47,620 nucleotides of DNA from Microcaldota archaeon (lineage in GTDB: Archaea; Micrarchaeota; Micrarchaeia; Micrarchaeales; CABMGC01). The stretch covers positions 7,716 through 55,335 of the forward strand of contig JAJZKW010000005.1 of assembly GCA_021803945.1 (NCBI GenBank), read 5' to 3'. A program made the position numbers and the translations under genes. This document shows, one piece after another, positions 27,812-35,483 of the stretch (the first letter of the stretch is position 1; every line of letters begins with the position of its first letter). The notes below the pieces were generated by a model. It did not search any database. It saw only the letters and a program-made list of their open reading frames with translations, and was not told the origin of the DNA.

Positions 27812-28414
27812 TTACCTATACACTACAATACGCGCAGAGGACATGTTTGCGTAAGATACGCCCTCTCCAACCTGCAGCTGATATTTTGTCCATATTGAGC
27901 CCGTTATGTTCGAACCTACCGATACCGGACCGGAAGTTATTGGTATGTTGATGTACTTCGTGGCGTTTGAAAGCAGTCCGCCCGTAACGTTTACTGCCAT
28001 CGGAGGCGACCATGAAAGCTCAGGGACCCCATTCGAGTACGTCGTGCCTAACGGAACGAATCTTACTGTCACGCTAGTCCAATTGTATCCTGTATCCTGG
28101 CTCAATGCAACGGTAAGCGTTCCAGAAGTCAAGTTGAATGACGGATTAAGGCATCTGTAAGTTGTGGATAGCGGCGTGCAGCCAACGCTTACTACTATAG
28201 GGGCTGCTGGGGCTGTCTGGTTTGCATATGCAGCCACAGTAGTAACCGGAGATGTCGCAGCAGCGCCTCCGTTTACCCCAAGCAGGGGCAATACCTGGCC
28301 CTTATTGATTGCAAGCGACAGACCAACTACCAACGCTATCAATAGCACCACTATAATGCTAGAAAATACTAGCCTCGCAGACACCGTATAAAACTTTTCT
28401 CTTTTTTCTCCCAT
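27812..28414 (-). CDS. membrane-anchored extracellular protein
   Basis: This 200-residue protein is not recognised. A basic N-terminus precedes one hydrophobic segment (about 17-36), followed by an Ala/Thr/Pro linker and a beta-rich domain with two Cys (in GCTPLSTTYRC) that could form a disulphide, and several N-x-S/T sequons. The start follows ggtga. It is probably a signal-anchored surface protein, and a pilin-like role is possible but unsupported. It lies just downstream of two BofA-like genes. Confidence 0.65.
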   Translation of the reverse strand: MGEKREKFYTVSARLVFSSIIVVLLIALVVGLSLAINKGQVLPLLGVNGGAAATSPVTTVAAYANQTAPAAPIVVSVGCTPLSTTYRCLNPSFNLTSGTLTVALSQDTGYNWTSVTVRFVPLGTTYSNGVPELSWSPPMAVNVTGGLLSNATKYINIPITSGPVSVGSNITGSIWTKYQLQVGEGVSYANMSSARIVVYR

Positions 28415-28432
28415 TTTTTCACCAATTAAATA

Positions 28433-28714
28433 TCATATCGAAATCCCTATCAGTTTCAAGACTATTATGATCGCGGCTGCAGGAAGCCCGAATATTGCCA
28501 ATGCTATCCACGTGACTAGGTCAAACGATATCCCCAGACCGAAGAGCAAATTTGCCACCCAGATCAGGACAAGTCCCAGTATGCTGTTTAGAATAAGCCC
28601 AAATATCACGCTGCCAAACTTGAATATCACATATAGTACAAGTATGATCGCCGCTATAACCACAATCTCAGAAAGGATTGCTCCAGCAGCTATACCAAAC
28701 AAAACATCCATCAT
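28433..28714 (-). CDS. BofA-like small membrane protein (first of two)
   Basis: The 93 residues are almost wholly hydrophobic, with three membrane segments. FGLILNSILGLVLIWVANLL followed by LGISFDLVTWIALAIFGLPA is the pattern of the pro-sigma-K processing inhibitor BofA family, which also occurs in archaea lacking sporulation. The function in archaea is unknown. A paralogue lies immediately upstream. Confidence 0.65.
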   Translation of the reverse strand: MMDVLFGIAAGAILSEIVVIAAIILVLYVIFKFGSVIFGLILNSILGLVLIWVANLLFGLGISFDLVTWIALAIFGLPAAAIIIVLKLIGISI

Positions 28715-28723
28715 ACAATCACA

Positions 28724-29017
28724 TCATTCCCTGCTGCCTGTCCTGTACGACCAGTTTACCCCAAGCAGGTTCAACAGTATCAGTATCGCAACCGCTAACA
28801 GCCCAAACACGGCAACAAATATCAGCACCAGGAGATCGTATTTTATCCCGAGCTCAAAGACCGCATTTACAATGAAGATTGCCACAAACCCTATCACAGT
28901 GTTTGCCAATAGGGCATAAGCCAGTCCGCCTCCCAGAGGCAGCACAAGTCCAAGTATCAGTGCAATCAGTACCAGAACCAGCAATAACCCTACCAAGTTC
29001 CCCGTTTTTGTTGTCAT
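28724..29017 (-). CDS. BofA-like small membrane protein (second of two)
   Basis: The 97 residues are paralogous to the next gene: LANTVIGFVAIFIVNAVFEL and LGIKYDLLVLIFVAVFG align with its neighbour's core. Membrane segments lie at about 8-28, 33-53 and 60-86. The charged C-terminus (SYRTGSRE) is distinct. The adjacent genes may form a hetero-oligomer (inference). Confidence 0.6.
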   Translation of the reverse strand: MTTKTGNLVGLLLVLVLIALILGLVLPLGGGLAYALLANTVIGFVAIFIVNAVFELGIKYDLLVLIFVAVFGLLAVAILILLNLLGVNWSYRTGSRE

Positions 29018-29033
29018 GCTACCAAATCCAATA

Positions 29034-29501
29034 TCATTTGCTATCCTTTGTCCTGTCGTTCCTGTGGCTTGATTTTATCCTGTTAGCTCCGCTTTGACTC
29101 TGTCTCCCCCTTTCCCTGAACATCCCCCTGTTCTGAGACTCAAATAACCCTATGGAATTCCCCTCAGGGTCTTTGCATAATGCAGTGCGTCCATGCCCAG
29201 GAGTGTTCCTGTCTCCGACAATAATCTGCCCTCCGGATCGTTCCACTTCTGCCATCGTCTCTGTCAAATCAGTTGTAGCTATGTAATTCACAGGGGTCTG
29301 GTTACGGCTGCCTTTTTTATACAATCCGCCTTCAACCCCAGGGCTATGCCTTGTCCCTGTGTTTATATTCCAATACTGCATATTCTGCGCAGCAGAATTC
29401 TTGAACTTCCAGCCAAACACCCCGGTGTAGAACTTCCTCAATCTTTCAGGGTTCTTAGCCGGTATCTCAAAATGCACAACCTCGCTTATTTCATTCTTCA
29501 T
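29034..29501 (-). CDS. VOC-fold (glyoxalase/bleomycin-resistance) protein
   Basis: The 155 residues have one VOC module pair: VVHFEIPAKNPERLRKFYTGVFGWKF at the N-terminus (only landmark residues quoted), a central HSPGVEGGLY, and the second half ending DPEGNSIGLFE. The C-terminal 35 residues are an Arg/Ser/Gln-rich tail not usual in the family. The substrate cannot be inferred. A ribosome site (aggtgt) precedes the ATG, and the upstream DNA carries two tandem copies of the aaagtattatata promoter element. Confidence 0.85.
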   Translation of the reverse strand: MKNEISEVVHFEIPAKNPERLRKFYTGVFGWKFKNSAAQNMQYWNINTGTRHSPGVEGGLYKKGSRNQTPVNYIATTDLTETMAEVERSGGQIIVGDRNTPGHGRTALCKDPEGNSIGLFESQNRGMFRERGRQSQSGANRIKSSHRNDRTKDSK

Positions 29502-29541
29502 ATTTACACCTAATTACTAACTCTATATTAGTTTACATTCA

Positions 29542-29581
29542 TATATAATACTTTGCTATTTTATATAATACTTTACTATTT
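29542..29581 (-). promoter_or_regulatory. tandem 20-bp promoter element upstream of the VOC gene
   Basis: Two consecutive 20-base units begin tatataatacttt (plus-strand reading) at 29542 and 29562. On the minus strand each reads AAAGTATTATATA toward the VOC gene. The nearer copy sits about 45 bases before the ATG and could hold the TATA box. Confidence 0.5.
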
Positions 29582-29682
29582 TTAAATAATTTATTTATTT
29601 AAAAAATACTTTATAAAATTTAAAATACCCGGGCAAATCCGCAGCACAACCGGGTTTGCAGACGAAGGTGCAAGCAACGCGC

Positions 29683-32526
29683 CTATCCGCATAGCTGCGA
29701 GGCCGTCATCCAGCCGCAACCGCTAACCCCCGAGCATACATTGCCTCCAAGGTCCTTGTTTGTGAGGCTTGTAGCGTTTCCATAACATCCAATGCCATTA
29801 AGAGACCCATATACCCTGTTGTCTTGCACATGCGCGAATTGCGAATTCACCATTACTATCCCTTCAGAAGCGTTGCTTATCGTGTTGTTTATGATATCTG
29901 CAGACAAGCTCCTGTTCATCACCAATCCAGTGCGCAACGCCGATATGGTGTTGTTTACCACATCTCCGTTGTTGAACCCGTACAGGTAGATGCCTGCAGA
30001 CGAATTCAATATCCTGTTGCCCCTCACAGTCGACATCTGCGCATTCACCATGTAGATCGAGCTATTAGATGAACTGGCAAAGGTATCGTTTATTATAGAT
30101 ATCTTAGATACAGGCACCTTAGAGACGACCACCACCGGATTCGTGAATCCTATCAGTATGCAGTTCTCCAATGTCACCCCGCTCGTGTTGTATGAGTACA
30201 GGAAAGTGCCTCCGTCCGTGGCAAATATCTTGTGTCCCTTGCAATTTATTGTAGTCCCGTCCGCGCTCTGGACTCTAGAGGAGCGTATGCTGAAGCAGGT
30301 AGCCCCATACGAGTATACCATGTCCTGCGCGAAGCTGATCGTATCAGGGCTTGTTGTAAGCTTGCATATGGCTTCGTTGTATACTGGGGAGACTTCTACA
30401 AGCCAATTGCAGCCTGCAGCAGTGACTCCATAGTTGATCCTTCCGTACTGTTCATACATTCCTGCCGAATCCGGAGCACACTGATATCCGAGGTTAGATA
30501 CAGAGTATATCGAATTGTTGTATATTGTGTTGTACCTTGAATTTGCGATGTAGAATCCATATTCCATAGAAGCGGCAGTGTTATTCAATATCTCATTATT
30601 GAATGACCCAGAGAGCACGAATGCGTACCCCAACGGGCCAAAATCCGCTTTGTTGTTGAGCAGTGCGCTGTCGTTTGTATTCACAATTGAATATGCCTGA
30701 TTGGAGAAATAAGTCACCAAATCGTTCGAAACTAGAGCATTCACGCTGCCGCTTACATTAACTCCATTGATCACAGACTTTATTGTCATAGACCTGATGG
30801 CAACTGACTTCGTGCCTTCCGCAACAACTCCGTCATGGAACCCGGATATGCGGCATCCCTTTACTGTCACATTCGTAACATTATCCATCTTGAACGCAGA
30901 TCCGACCCCCGTTATCGAGGCGATATTGCTGTTTCCAGTGCATTTTATAGACACATTGCTTGCATCCACCCTAAAGCACGATCCCCTTGCAACTACTCCG
31001 CCCGCCACGGCATAATGCCGGGATATCGTTATGTTGCCGCATTCAGTCAGTGGATATACGCTCAGCGCAATCGGCACCTTGATTGGACACGAACTGCCAG
31101 CCCAGTTGCAGTCGGTGTTCCCGCATTTAATGTCATTCGCGGATAGCGTCGCAGAGCCGTAGGTGCTTGCAGTGCAGTACAGGTCAACGTTCGAGTTTGC
31201 AGATGCAGTCCCATTATACAGGCGCACGTAGGTTGAATTGTCAAGAGTCACGCCATAGCTGTCGTTAGATGCCAGGAACCCGCTTATCGAATCATACTGC
31301 GTATTGTTAAAGTACACTCCATACTTATCCGATTGCGCACTTGAGTTTGCTAAGTTCCCATTGTCTGATCCCATGAGGTAGATTCCGTAGGCCCCTCCGC
31401 GCGCATTTATCGAGCTGAGCCCGAATTTTATCACATTCTGCAGGTAAATCCCATATGTATCGTTCTGCAGATCGCACCCTGATATCGTCACGTTGTAGAC
31501 TCCAGTCTCTGAAAGTATACCATACTTTGCATTCCTTATTGTGTGCCCATTGCACTGAAGCCGCACGTTAGATGCATTTATACTTAAGCAAGGAACTGCA
31601 GCGCTACCCAGAAGCGACGCATTCATGTATCCTGCAAAATTAAGGCCGGATTCCAGGCTGTACGACCCTCCCCTAGTTATGCTTCCGCACGAACTTATTC
31701 CCGGGCCGAGTATTATATCGGTTACAGGATATTGGATGTTGCTGCTGTAGCAGCGTGCGAAGTTGCAGAACCTGTTTTCATAGCATGATGAGTCGTTGAA
31801 CTTGTTGTTCGACGAGACGAAGCTCGCCCCAGCTCCGCATGCCATATCTGCATGGCTCTCCAGCAATACTGACTTAGAAATCCTGTTTCCCCGACTGCCT
31901 ATCAATGAAATGCCGTAATGCAAGTTATATTCAGCAGTGATAACCGACAAAGTGTTATTTCCTCCTCCGGTTATGTTTACGGCTCCGACATCATCCTTCA
32001 TACTGTCATTATAGAGCAGGTTCCGGCTTGAGCCGTAAAGGTAGATTCCTGCACCTATCATGCCGTCTGCCGAAACGTTTGATATTTTGTTGCTATCCGA
32101 TCCAATCAGATATATTCCATCTGAGAACTTGGATATGGCGACCTGACTTATGCTAACATTAGATTGTGATTCTATTGCAATCCCATACGATGCGGCACCT
32201 TGACCTCTAGACGATACATTTCCGGTTATTGAATGCCCGCCTCCAATCAGGGAAACGCCGCTTGCCTTCACATCTATGCACGCTCCGCTATTTGGCGTAT
32301 AGCTTAAGTTCGCATCCAAAGTATAGTTCCCAGGGCGCGATATAACAGTGCATGAGCGTATTTCGTATGCCTGTGCCTTAGCAGTACTATTGATTATTGC
32401 ACGCGGAGACGCGCTTATCCAGGCATAGTATAGCAGCCCGATAATCACCAACACAGCAGCAGCCGCAGCTACGTTCTTGGCGATATTGCCATGTGTTTTG
32501 TGCTGCGCATGCTGGTCCCTACCCAT
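29683..32526 (-). CDS. surface-anchored parallel beta-helix protein (NosD/CASH-like repeats)
   Basis: This protein of about 947 residues has one N-terminal membrane anchor (about residues 19-38) and a long extracellular region. Short repeats of the type DGIYLIGSDSNKISN, AGIYLYGSSRNLLYN, YGIYLQNV and YGVYFNNTQYDSIS recur throughout, the ladder of a right-handed beta-helix seen in NosD, pectate-lyase-like and adhesin proteins. There are several blocks, each opened by a Cys-containing segment (CTVISRPGNYTL, CGSITRGGSYSL, CGNITISRHYAV). Sequons are frequent. It starts 15 bases after the DUF3494 gene (a TTG at 32535 is the alternative start), so the two form an operon. Adhesion or glycan binding is inferred. 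Confidence 0.8.
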   Translation of the reverse strand: MGRDQHAQHKTHGNIAKNVAAAAAVLVIIGLLYYAWISASPRAIINSTAKAQAYEIRSCTVISRPGNYTLDANLSYTPNSGACIDVKASGVSLIGGGHSITGNVSSRGQGAASYGIAIESQSNVSISQVAISKFSDGIYLIGSDSNKISNVSADGMIGAGIYLYGSSRNLLYNDSMKDDVGAVNITGGGNNTLSVITAEYNLHYGISLIGSRGNRISKSVLLESHADMACGAGASFVSSNNKFNDSSCYENRFCNFARCYSSNIQYPVTDIILGPGISSCGSITRGGSYSLESGLNFAGYMNASLLGSAAVPCLSINASNVRLQCNGHTIRNAKYGILSETGVYNVTISGCDLQNDTYGIYLQNVIKFGLSSINARGGAYGIYLMGSDNGNLANSSAQSDKYGVYFNNTQYDSISGFLASNDSYGVTLDNSTYVRLYNGTASANSNVDLYCTASTYGSATLSANDIKCGNTDCNWAGSSCPIKVPIALSVYPLTECGNITISRHYAVAGGVVARGSCFRVDASNVSIKCTGNSNIASITGVGSAFKMDNVTNVTVKGCRISGFHDGVVAEGTKSVAIRSMTIKSVINGVNVSGSVNALVSNDLVTYFSNQAYSIVNTNDSALLNNKADFGPLGYAFVLSGSFNNEILNNTAASMEYGFYIANSRYNTIYNNSIYSVSNLGYQCAPDSAGMYEQYGRINYGVTAAGCNWLVEVSPVYNEAICKLTTSPDTISFAQDMVYSYGATCFSIRSSRVQSADGTTINCKGHKIFATDGGTFLYSYNTSGVTLENCILIGFTNPVVVVSKVPVSKISIINDTFASSSNSSIYMVNAQMSTVRGNRILNSSAGIYLYGFNNGDVVNNTISALRTGLVMNRSLSADIINNTISNASEGIVMVNSQFAHVQDNRVYGSLNGIGCYGNATSLTNKDLGGNVCSGVSGCGWMTASQLCG

Positions 32527-32541
32527 TTTTAGCAAGCCTGG

Positions 32542-34545
32542 CTACTTTTTCCCCTTCCTGCTCAGCGCGTAGCCTGCCGCCGCTATCACGACCACTGCCG
32601 CTACAAACCACGGGATCCACCCTCCTGATGAAGCAGGAGTGCTGGTGCCCGAAGTAGCTATCGTAGTTGGCTGTATTGGCGGGATTACGTTTATAACCTG
32701 TACAAGGCTGCATACTGCCGGTACTGTGCCTATATCGCAAGCCTGAAGCGAACGCGTGCCTGCTGAGAGCCCTGCCGCATTGAATGTAGTCAGCTTTACT
32801 CCAGTGGCCACTACTGTTCCATTGACCAGTATGACTACCGGCCCAGATGACGTAGTCGTAGCATTTACCGTGTCCAGCTGCCCCGTCGTAGTGACGTTCG
32901 ATTCCACCGTCAAGGTCACTAGTGTAGGTGCAGAATTAATGACGACAGGCACTTTAGAGACTACCGGATCTGCGCATATTGTCAATATTGCCGTGTCTAT
33001 TCTTGGCGTGTACGAGATGTTGTCAAGCACAACCGAGTACGTGTAATTATTTATGGCCGTAAGTGCCTGGAACTGCCCCGGTATCAGTGTGTAGCGCGTA
33101 TTATTCAAGTTGCCAAGAGTGGTCTTTACGCTGATCCCTACGTTATAAGGATTTATGAAGTTCATAGTCACTGTTATGTTATTGTCTCCGTTGAGCAGAA
33201 GCTTCTGCGTTCCGCTCTGCGTGAAGTTCAGTATCTCGAAGCATGCTCCATTGCCCTGGCTTACAAGCGTAGGCTTGTAGTTCCCTCCTGCTCCTGTGCT
33301 GCCTCCACCGCTCTGCTGCACTCCTCCTCCCCCTCCTCCTCCACTGTTTGTCGTGCCGCTTGTCGTAGTGGTTGGAGCTACAGTTGTTGTCGTTGATACC
33401 GGTACTGGCACCGATGCGCCTGTGCCTGTGGTTCCTGCAAATGAGACTGCAGCCTGCGCCAGCGCCAGGCCATCCAATGTTGCTCCGGTATTTATCGAAA
33501 TCGAAGTAGATGATAATACTACTCCTGAGAGCTGGGTAGTAGTTCCAAGAGTCACTTGGCCTGCAACAGCCCAGTAGATGTTTTGAGCTTGGCAGCCTCC
33601 TGTCAGAACGACTGTGGCGCCGGAGTCCATGGTAAATGCGCCTGACATGTCAAAGATGTACGTCGCAGCGGAGTTGCCTCCGCAATCAAGAGTGAGAGTA
33701 GTTCCGGTTGGTATGATAACAGTGGCTTCACTAAATGTATAAAGGCCAGGAGCGAGAGTCAGTCCTCCAAGGCTGCCTGCGCCCTTATCGACAACTGGTG
33801 CCGGAGCGGTTGTGCCTTGCGTTTCAGTATATGCATTGGTCATGTCTGTTGTAGCTGTGGTCAGCATGGCTGGAGTCTTGCCTGCTCCTGCGCCGGTGCC
33901 TGTCATGTCCGCACCATATATCCTTCCTGTTACAAGAGGTGATGTAGCGTATTCTCCAGTTGGATCATTCACTAATGGCATTGATCCAAAGCCGGTGATA
34001 CCGCTTGTAGCTGCCGGGCTGATCCCAATATTCCCATCAACTCCAGATCCTGCCGTCGAGATGGCAGTTTCTGCTAGAACCGTGAAATTTCCTGCATCGT
34101 AAAGGGCAGGCAGCGCCGGATAAGTGCCGCTTCCTGCTACTCCATTCTTATCCACTCCCGGATTCATGGCTACTCCGGATGAGACCACAGTGAGAGTTCC
34201 TGTATTAGTAGAAGTTATGCTGTTTCCCCCGGAATCCAAGACGAATACGTTAGCCGCCTGTGTATCCCCTGCCATCCCGTTTACCGTGTATGCGAAGCTG
34301 TTTGACGTTCCAGACTGGAATCCCACCTGTACATTAGTTATTGTATTGAATACCAAGAAGTTGTATGTTGTATATGTCCCGCTCCCTCCAGTCGCCACAG
34401 CTCCGAACGTCACTACGTTGCCTGCGACTTGATTGGAAGGCAGCACCGGGGATGAGGATATCGTGACCGACAGCGCCGTAGCGTTAACCGCTCCGCTTAG
34501 GAACAAAGAGAATAAGAGCAGGCCCAACAGATTCTTGTATAACAT
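32542..34545 (-). CDS. secreted DUF3494 (ice-binding-like) protein with C-terminal anchor
   Basis: The 667 residues have a signal peptide (about 1-21), then a short beta domain, then a DUF3494 domain (about 135-375). That domain shows AGNFTVLAETAISTAG, GNIGISPA, the GLTLAPGLYTF turn, LDCGGNSAATYIFDMSG and QNIYWAVAGQVTLGTTTQLSG. This family folds as an irregular beta-helix and includes ice-binding proteins, but many members are adhesins. A Thr/Gly-rich linker follows, then two beta domains, a Thr/Ser stretch, a hydrophobic segment (about 640-660) and SRKGKK. First gene of a two-gene surface operon. Confidence 0.85.
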   Translation of the reverse strand: MLYKNLLGLLLFSLFLSGAVNATALSVTISSSPVLPSNQVAGNVVTFGAVATGGSGTYTTYNFLVFNTITNVQVGFQSGTSNSFAYTVNGMAGDTQAANVFVLDSGGNSITSTNTGTLTVVSSGVAMNPGVDKNGVAGSGTYPALPALYDAGNFTVLAETAISTAGSGVDGNIGISPAATSGITGFGSMPLVNDPTGEYATSPLVTGRIYGADMTGTGAGAGKTPAMLTTATTDMTNAYTETQGTTAPAPVVDKGAGSLGGLTLAPGLYTFSEATVIIPTGTTLTLDCGGNSAATYIFDMSGAFTMDSGATVVLTGGCQAQNIYWAVAGQVTLGTTTQLSGVVLSSTSISINTGATLDGLALAQAAVSFAGTTGTGASVPVPVSTTTTVAPTTTTSGTTNSGGGGGGGVQQSGGGSTGAGGNYKPTLVSQGNGACFEILNFTQSGTQKLLLNGDNNITVTMNFINPYNVGISVKTTLGNLNNTRYTLIPGQFQALTAINNYTYSVVLDNISYTPRIDTAILTICADPVVSKVPVVINSAPTLVTLTVESNVTTTGQLDTVNATTTSSGPVVILVNGTVVATGVKLTTFNAAGLSAGTRSLQACDIGTVPAVCSLVQVINVIPPIQPTTIATSGTSTPASSGGWIPWFVAAVVVIAAAGYALSRKGKK

Positions 34546-34575
34546 ATTATCAACAATATACTTAATTCAATCTAT

Positions 34576-34597
34576 TATATAATACTTTGCTATTTTA
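34576..34597 (-). promoter_or_regulatory. shared promoter element of the surface operon
   Basis: These 22 bases are identical to 29542-29563 upstream of the VOC gene. Read on the minus strand they contain AAAGTATTATATA, placing a TATA box about 35 bases before the ATG of the DUF3494 protein. An inverted repeat ACTAAA-N6-TTTAGT follows at 34599-34616. Confidence 0.55.
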
Positions 34598-34696
34598 AAC
34601 TAAATTTTATTTTAGTAAAATTCTATTGATTTTAAAATAAACTTTATATCATTAAATCTAGAGTTTAAATATAAAGCCGTACCTTCTAAATCTAAA

Positions 34697-34709
34697 GTTT
34701 TATAAATAG
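34697..34709 (+). promoter_or_regulatory. TATA box of the first winged-helix regulator
   Basis: GTTTTATAAATAG lies about 20-32 bases before the ATG, so translation is probably leaderless. TCTAAAGT (34691-34698) overlaps its upstream edge and matches half of the palindrome at 35098-35114. Confidence 0.5.
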
Positions 34710-34728
34710 TAATTGCAAATTCACTAAC

Positions 34729-35028
34729 ATGGTAATTATAAAAGGATACCTGGAAATACTCCAGCTGGCCAACGGCAATGTCCCCAAATCCTTCAACGAC
34801 TTCACAACAATATCCATAAACGGAAAGCGCCTCAGCTCAGCGACTGTGTCAAAGCGCCTCGATCAGCTCATCTCCGTCGGCGCGCTGAAGGAGGTAATAA
34901 ACAGGTCCCACACCGGAAGGAGGATAATCGCCTACAGGACAACCGAAAGCGGCAAAAGGGTAATAGCTCTAGCCGCCGAGCTTAAAACCATGCTCACCGT
35001 ATCTACGGACAAGCACAAAGCGCACTGA
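34729..35028 (+). CDS. winged-helix transcription regulator (HxlR/MarR-like), copy A
   Basis: The 99 residues have a helix-turn-helix around LSSATVSKRLDQLISVGAL and a wing with TGRRIIAYRTTESGKRV. It has no Cys sensor and no added domain, so the signal is unclear. It is a close duplicate of the next gene, including a 59-base identical stretch over the recognition helix. Expected to act as a dimer on a short palindrome; the ctaaagt motifs by its own promoter and that of copy B suggest auto- and cross-regulation. It diverges from the surface operon. Confidence 0.8.
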   Translation: MVIIKGYLEILQLANGNVPKSFNDFTTISINGKRLSSATVSKRLDQLISVGALKEVINRSHTGRRIIAYRTTESGKRVIALAAELKTMLTVSTDKHKAH

Positions 35029-35097
35029 CCGATGCCAACAGGCACGCCTGCGCCCATCACGCAGAATCAAACCGTCCACCACCAATAAACCTTATAT

Positions 35098-35114
35098 ACT
35101 TTAGATTCTAAAGT
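35098..35114. promoter_or_regulatory. 17-bp palindromic operator candidate
   Basis: ACTTTAGA-t-TCTAAAGT is a perfect 8-bp inverted repeat, 15 bases before a second half-site (ctaaagt, 35129-35135) that abuts the TATA box of copy B. Confidence 0.5.
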
Positions 35115-35129
35115 AGTATAATAATAACT

Positions 35130-35142
35130 AAAGTATTATATA
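35130..35142 (+). promoter_or_regulatory. promoter element of the second winged-helix regulator
   Basis: AAAGTATTATATA, the same element as upstream of the VOC and surface operon genes, lies 23-35 bases before the ATG, giving leaderless transcription. Confidence 0.55.
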
Positions 35143-35164
35143 CTTGAACGTATGATGTAATGTC

Positions 35165-35449
35165 ATGGCAATAACAAGAGGATACATGGAAATACTCCAG
35201 CTGTCCAACGACAATCCCAGGTCTTTCAGCGATTTTACAAAGATACCCATGAAAAAAGGCTTCCTCAGCTCAGCGACTGTGTCAAAGCGCCTCGATCAGC
35301 TCATCTCCGTCGGCGCGCTGAGGGAGATAATAATGAGGTCTAAGCACGGAAGGAGGATAATCGCCTACAGGACAACGGACAAAGGCAAAAGGGTAATAGC
35401 GATAGTGGTGCAGCTGGAAGAGATCCTTTCAACACCAGAAAAAAAATAA
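35165..35449 (+). CDS. winged-helix transcription regulator (HxlR/MarR-like), copy B
   Basis: The 94 residues are about three-quarters identical to copy A. Recognition helix and wing are nearly unchanged, while residues 15-32 and the C-terminal helix differ. DNA identity is mosaic: 59 identical bases (34830-34888 and 35263-35321) and 30 identical bases over the wing, separated by diverged stretches. It is probably a recent duplication or maintained by gene conversion. The DUF4143 ATPase converges on it. Confidence 0.8.
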   Translation: MAITRGYMEILQLSNDNPRSFSDFTKIPMKKGFLSSATVSKRLDQLISVGALREIIMRSKHGRRIIAYRTTDKGKRVIAIVVQLEEILSTPEKK

Positions 35450-35454
35450 AGCCA

Positions 35455-35481
35455 AAAACAAAGCCATGCCAGGGCTAGCCT
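35455..35481 (+). repeat. 27-bp direct repeat, copy 1
   Basis: Perfectly repeated at 36998-37024; it contains gccatgccagggctagcct. The two copies flank the DUF4143 ATPase gene and its upstream region. Confidence 0.7.
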
Positions 35482-35483
35482 AC

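Noticed and set aside
29581-29640. Very A/T-rich tract as a replication origin
   Set aside because: No origin recognition boxes or cdc6 gene; the A/T richness is explained by promoter elements and intergenic sequence.
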